A program made the translations under genes and the position numbers. Below, piece after piece: positions 60,936 to 64,000 of a DNA stretch of 64,000 nucleotides. Origin of the DNA: Psychrobacillus sp. INOP01 (lineage in GTDB: Bacteria; Bacillota; Bacilli; Bacillales_A; Planococcaceae); contig NZ_CP073315.1 of the NCBI RefSeq assembly GCF_018140925.1, forward strand, positions 1,798,001-1,862,000. The letters run 5' to 3'. The notes beneath the pieces were generated by a model. That model did not search any database, was not told the origin of the DNA, and saw nothing but the letters and a program-made list of their open reading frames with translations. How positions within the stretch are numbered: position 1 is the first letter of the stretch; each line of letters opens with the position of its first letter.

Positions 60936-61062
60936 TATGTGGTAGTTCGATGGGTTTATGTTGTGAATAGCTAGATTTAATGTGGTGGTTAGATCGGGTT
61001 ATGTGGTGGCTGCTATATCTTATGTGGTGGTTGTTCGAACTTTTGTAGTAGTTCCTTCACAG
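60936..61062 (+). repeat. 21-bp periodic degenerate repeat cluster
   Basis: The element ATGTGGTGGTT recurs at 60980, 61001 and 61022 with a strict 21-base period, then degenerates to TTGTAGTAGTT at 61043; a further copy TATGTGGTAGTT lies at 60936. The intervening bases are not conserved. The cluster follows the Crp/Fnr-type gene and encodes nothing recognisable. Confidence 0.65.
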
Positions 61063-61152
61063 GCTACAAAAGCGTGAATACATGATATAACGAGAAGCTA
61101 CCCAGGGTACTAAATTTATCTACTGATTTATCTTTTTAAAACTTGTCAGCCT

Positions 61153-61196
61153 AAAAAAACACCTTGAACCGATTTGCTAACCGTCCCAAGGTGTTT
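61153..61196 (-). terminator. terminator after the macrolide-efflux-like gene
   Basis: AAACACCTTG pairs with CAAGGTGTTT across about 20 bases; on the minus strand seven T follow. Confidence 0.8.
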
Positions 61197-61203
61197 GTAT
61201 TTT

Positions 61204-62454
61204 TTATAAATTTAAATCGGCTGGCTCTTGAACAACAACAGGTTCTCCTGCTTTTAATAGAACTTTATTTTTTCCTAATAACAGTCCCAATATTAACATT
61301 AGTATTCCTGTACCTAGTAAAATCCATTCTACTCTAATGATATCTGCCATAGGTCCAAAGATGAGCATTCCTATCGGCATCATGGAAGTAGCAATCATTC
61401 CAAACACACCAAATATTCTACCAAGGTAATCACCCTCAACTCGCTCCTGGATTAAAACTGTCGTCGGTGTATTGAACACTGGCATGGATACTCCGAATAT
61501 CGCCATGAATAGTAAGTAAGCCCAAAAGATAGGCAAAATTCCTAGTGCGATCGTACAAATACCCATTACAATACTAGCAAGCGTCATTGTATGCACCTTG
61601 TTGGCAAAACCACCCCATGAAGCGATAATAGCCCCTCCTGCCATCATTCCAATAGAGAAGGCAATTTCAATGGCAGTTAATCGCCATACATCATCTCCAA
61701 AGCTACGTGTCACTTGTAGTGGAGTTAAAAATGCGGCTGGTGCCATCAAAATGAAAAATAATGAAAAAAACAAAAAGAATTTTTTTAGAAAGGCATGGTT
61801 ATTAATATATGTTAACCCTTCTTTAAAATCAGCGAGATAACTAGTCGTTTGTTGCATTGATGCCTTCGCATGTGCTGGAATTTTCAAGAACACGAGCAAA
61901 GTTGCAATTGCTATAGCTGCAGTGACAACATCTACAAAGAAAATCATTTCTAATGTAGTCATTGTCAGCAATGCTGCACTCACCATAGGAGACACAAACA
62001 TAATAATCGCTTGTATACTACCGTTAGTTCCGCTTACCTTTGTAAGTTTATCCTCTGGAACAATTTGTGGCAAAATAGCCCCAACTGCTGGACCTTGAAT
62101 ACCTGTTCCTATCGCTCGAACAGCTGCCATAGCAAACAGGAGCCAAATAGCATCGTATCCCATTAAAAAGACAATTGCCATTACAAGAGTTGCAGTAGCA
62201 ATTAGACCATCCGATAAGATAATGAGCATCTTTCGATTGTAGCGATCTGCCCATACTCCTGCAAAAGGCGATAAAATAAAGGTAGGGATGAATCCACATA
62301 GTATAAACAGTGTCATCATCATTCCTGATTTAGTTGTAAGTGTTACATGCCACATAATCGCATATTGTACCAGCGAGGAACCAAAAAGCGATATCGTTTG
62401 GCTGCTTAAAAAGATAATAATATTCCTTTTCCAATTTTCATATTCCATTTTCAT
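61204..62454 (-). CDS. MFS exporter (MefA/macrolide efflux-like)
   Basis: A 416-residue 12-helix exporter of the MefA/DHA-3 group. The N-terminal NIIIFLSSQTISLFGSSLVQ, the motif ADRYNRKMLIILSDG between helices 2 and 3, and the central ISTS-type loop are typical. Relatives export macrolides, enterobactin-like compounds or other hydrophobic drugs; the substrate here is not known. The ATG at 62454 is ten bases after AAGG; a GTG at 62463 is too close. It is a single-gene unit. Confidence 0.85.
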   Translation of the reverse strand: MKMEYENWKRNIIIFLSSQTISLFGSSLVQYAIMWHVTLTTKSGMMMTLFILCGFIPTFILSPFAGVWADRYNRKMLIILSDGLIATATLVMAIVFLMGYDAIWLLFAMAAVRAIGTGIQGPAVGAILPQIVPEDKLTKVSGTNGSIQAIIMFVSPMVSAALLTMTTLEMIFFVDVVTAAIAIATLLVFLKIPAHAKASMQQTTSYLADFKEGLTYINNHAFLKKFFLFFSLFFILMAPAAFLTPLQVTRSFGDDVWRLTAIEIAFSIGMMAGGAIIASWGGFANKVHTMTLASIVMGICTIALGILPIFWAYLLFMAIFGVSMPVFNTPTTVLIQERVEGDYLGRIFGVFGMIATSMMPIGMLIFGPMADIIRVEWILLGTGILMLILGLLLGKNKVLLKAGEPVVVQEPADLNL

Positions 62455-62781
62455 CTTCTTCACGACCTTTTTTCTTATATTTGCTTTTGAAAAGTAAATG
62501 GTAAGCTCTTTTTTGCTAATCGAAAAAGGTTAAGGATATAACTATTTTTAGACAACAAAAAAGGGGGTAGATTCCCCCCCTTTTTGATAAACATATAATA
62601 AAGTTTTCCTAAAAGACAGACTAATCCCATTTACTCCACACTAAAGCAGAGCCCTTGACCCTATTCAATTAACGGTTCAAAGTTTGGATTCTAAGTCTCA
62701 TAGATGCTGTCAAAAGGAAAACCTCCATTTCTTTTAAGTGAATTTCATTTTACCATAGGTTTTTTTACTATTCAATAAATA
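62455..62781. other. gap with one terminator
   Basis: Between the MFS exporter and the LLM oxidoreductase I see only a terminator and AT-rich sequence without supportable genes. Confidence 0.5.
62557..62586. terminator. bidirectional terminator after the LLM oxidoreductase
   Basis: AAAAAAGGGGG pairs with CCCCCTTTTTT around about eight bases. Confidence 0.85.
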
Positions 62782-63837
62782 CTATTTAGCTGTGTATTTT
62801 TTAATAGCAGGTAAAATTTCATTGCCAATAATTTCTATATTTTTCATCAGTTTTTCAAATGGTACACCACCAAAATCCATTTGTCCGATATATCGTTGAT
62901 GGCCAAATACTTCATGCTGATAAAGAATTTTTTCGATAATCTGTTGCGGACTACCGATATTCATAACATTATGAGGGTCTGCTCCTAGAGCAAATGCATC
63001 TTTTGGATAACCACTGCCATTCGATAATTTCATTCCTTCATTGATATAAGGATAGTATTCGTTTTGTGCCTGTTGCGTCGTTTCCGCTGCATAGAAGAAC
63101 CCCGCAGTAGCAACTGGAAGCTCGGAAGGATTATAGCCACTGCTTTTAGCAGCATCTCGATATGCATCAATCGAGCGTTTGAAAGAGGATGCAGGTCCTC
63201 CTAAAGTAGCCAAAAACATTGGCACGCCAGCATGACCTGCCTTGGTCGCACTTGCAGGATGTCCACCTACTGCACGCCATATAGGTAACGCCCCATCCTG
63301 AGGACGTGGAATGACGCTTGCATCTTTCAATGGTGCACGGAATTGTCCATTCCAATTGACGACATTTTCTTTATTGATCTTCAATAATAACTCGAACTTT
63401 TCTTCGAATAACTCCTCGTAATATCGAACATCGTATCCTAATAATTCAAAAAGCCCAATTCTAGAAGCACGCCCGGCTACAATTTCTGCACGACCTTTAG
63501 ACAGCAAATCTATTGTTGCAAAGTCTTCATAGACGCGAACTGGATCAGACGTACTTATAATCGACGATGAACTCGCAATCTTTATCGTATTTGTTGCTTG
63601 TGCAATTGCTGCTAAAACTACTGTGTGAGCTTGTGTTGCAAAATACTCCTGATGACTTTCCCCAACGCTGAAAAAATCAATTCCTGCCTGCTCTGCCAGC
63701 TTTGCCAATTCAATAATTTCTTGAATGCGCTGAGCGGCAGAAATACGTTCTCCAGTGTGTGGATTCGGCATATGATCGCCTAAAGTATATAGCCCAAATT
63801 CCAATCCTTTGCTTTGATCAATACGATATTTTTTCAA
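62782..63837 (-). CDS. LLM class flavin-dependent oxidoreductase
   Basis: A 351-residue luciferase-like monooxygenase (TIM barrel, FMNH2 or F420 type). Typical segments are EFGLYTLGD, AEQAGIDFFSVGESHQ, IASSSSIISTSDPVRVYEDF and GRAEIVAGRASR, and VPMFLATLGGPA is the phosphate-binding region. Many such enzymes in Bacillales are of unknown substrate; aliphatic sulfonates and nitroaromatics are known for relatives. It is divergent from a gene that begins at 63981. No flavin reductase gene is adjacent in the window. Confidence 0.88.
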   Translation of the reverse strand: MKKYRIDQSKGLEFGLYTLGDHMPNPHTGERISAAQRIQEIIELAKLAEQAGIDFFSVGESHQEYFATQAHTVVLAAIAQATNTIKIASSSSIISTSDPVRVYEDFATIDLLSKGRAEIVAGRASRIGLFELLGYDVRYYEELFEEKFELLLKINKENVVNWNGQFRAPLKDASVIPRPQDGALPIWRAVGGHPASATKAGHAGVPMFLATLGGPASSFKRSIDAYRDAAKSSGYNPSELPVATAGFFYAAETTQQAQNEYYPYINEGMKLSNGSGYPKDAFALGADPHNVMNIGSPQQIIEKILYQHEVFGHQRYIGQMDFGGVPFEKLMKNIEIIGNEILPAIKKYTAK

Positions 63838-63980
63838 TTACCTCACCCTTCTACTTAAAAAGATTCTCCTAAAATTATTACTTCTCATATAGTAGTATAG
63901 TATTGAAATTCAGCTTTAGTAAGTACGCACAAAAAAGTGGTATAGTATACAAAATGATACTAGTTAGAGGAGACTGCACT

Positions 63981-64000
63981 ATGGATATGCAACCAGAGCT
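63981..64000 (+). CDS. start of a truncated gene at the window end
   Basis: GAGGAG nine bases before an ATG opens MDMQPE and runs off the window. Divergent orientation to the LLM oxidoreductase gene fits a regulator, but this is not identifiable from seven codons. Confidence 0.4.

Noticed and set aside
60936-61062. CRISPR array
   Set aside because: The repeats are too short and degenerate, the spacing is 21 bases in total, and no cas gene is present.

Overview
The window is AT-rich chromosomal DNA of a low-GC Gram-positive spore-former type bacterium. The gene set (YeeI, FabI, OhrR/Ohr, KatE, CtaG, YndM-like DUF2512, S-box and T-box leaders, strong AGGAGG ribosome-binding sites, sigma-A and sigma-B style promoters) points to the Bacillales. 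My best guess is the Planococcaceae/Psychrobacillus side of the order; this is inference from protein resemblance, not a search. I saw no rRNA, tRNA, CRISPR array, prophage or intact insertion sequence. Most of the window is ordinary accessory chromosome with many acetyltransferases and transporters.

Layout. 1-10 kb: YebC-family protein, DUF1801 and DUF2339 proteins, Nudix, AraC-type regulator, VanZ-like and MazG-like proteins, an aminoglycoside nucleotidyltransferase-like gene and DegV. 10-12 kb: a threonyl-tRNA synthetase reduced to its catalytic core, behind two nearly identical T-box leaders with a hairpin relic of IS200/IS605 type between them. 12-16 kb: CoA-disulfide reductase-like enzyme and catalase KatE with a sigma-B type promoter. 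15.7-20.3 kb: a SAM-I riboswitch followed by a sulfur operon (acyl-CoA dehydrogenase-like enzyme and a four-gene ABC importer). 20.4-24.1 kb: fabI with a FapR-like operator, then a Tat-linked GMC dehydrogenase pair. 24.3-27.8 kb: a MerR regulator with a B12-binding-like domain beside an HrtBA-like ABC exporter, with shared half-sites in both promoter regions.

28-43 kb: aminotransferase, diguanylate cyclase, MATE exporter, an organic peroxide module (ohr-ohrR-gpx), two EamA transporters, a CorA-like protein, an Asn-rich small protein, and ctaG with a DUF2243 protein. At 42.1-43.2 kb lies the most unusual gene: a helix-turn-helix domain fused to a shortened F1-ATPase beta-subunit-like domain whose P-loop lysine is replaced. 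A long inverted repeat surrounds its promoter.

43-64 kb: MerR regulator with a CPBP protease, an ECF sigma factor in one transcription unit with a ClpP paralogue, an overlapping five-gene run of small enzymes (AAC(6')-like, TPR, GNAT, HExxH, isochorismatase-like), a pore protein lacking the potassium filter, a BtuF-like protein without a signal peptide, a pyruvate oxidase-like enzyme, azoreductase, two MFS exporters, a Crp/Fnr regulator and a luciferase-like oxidoreductase. Several gene remnants and at least two dispersed repeat families fill the gaps. Start codons were moved from the longest frame wherever a ribosome-binding site clearly decided it.
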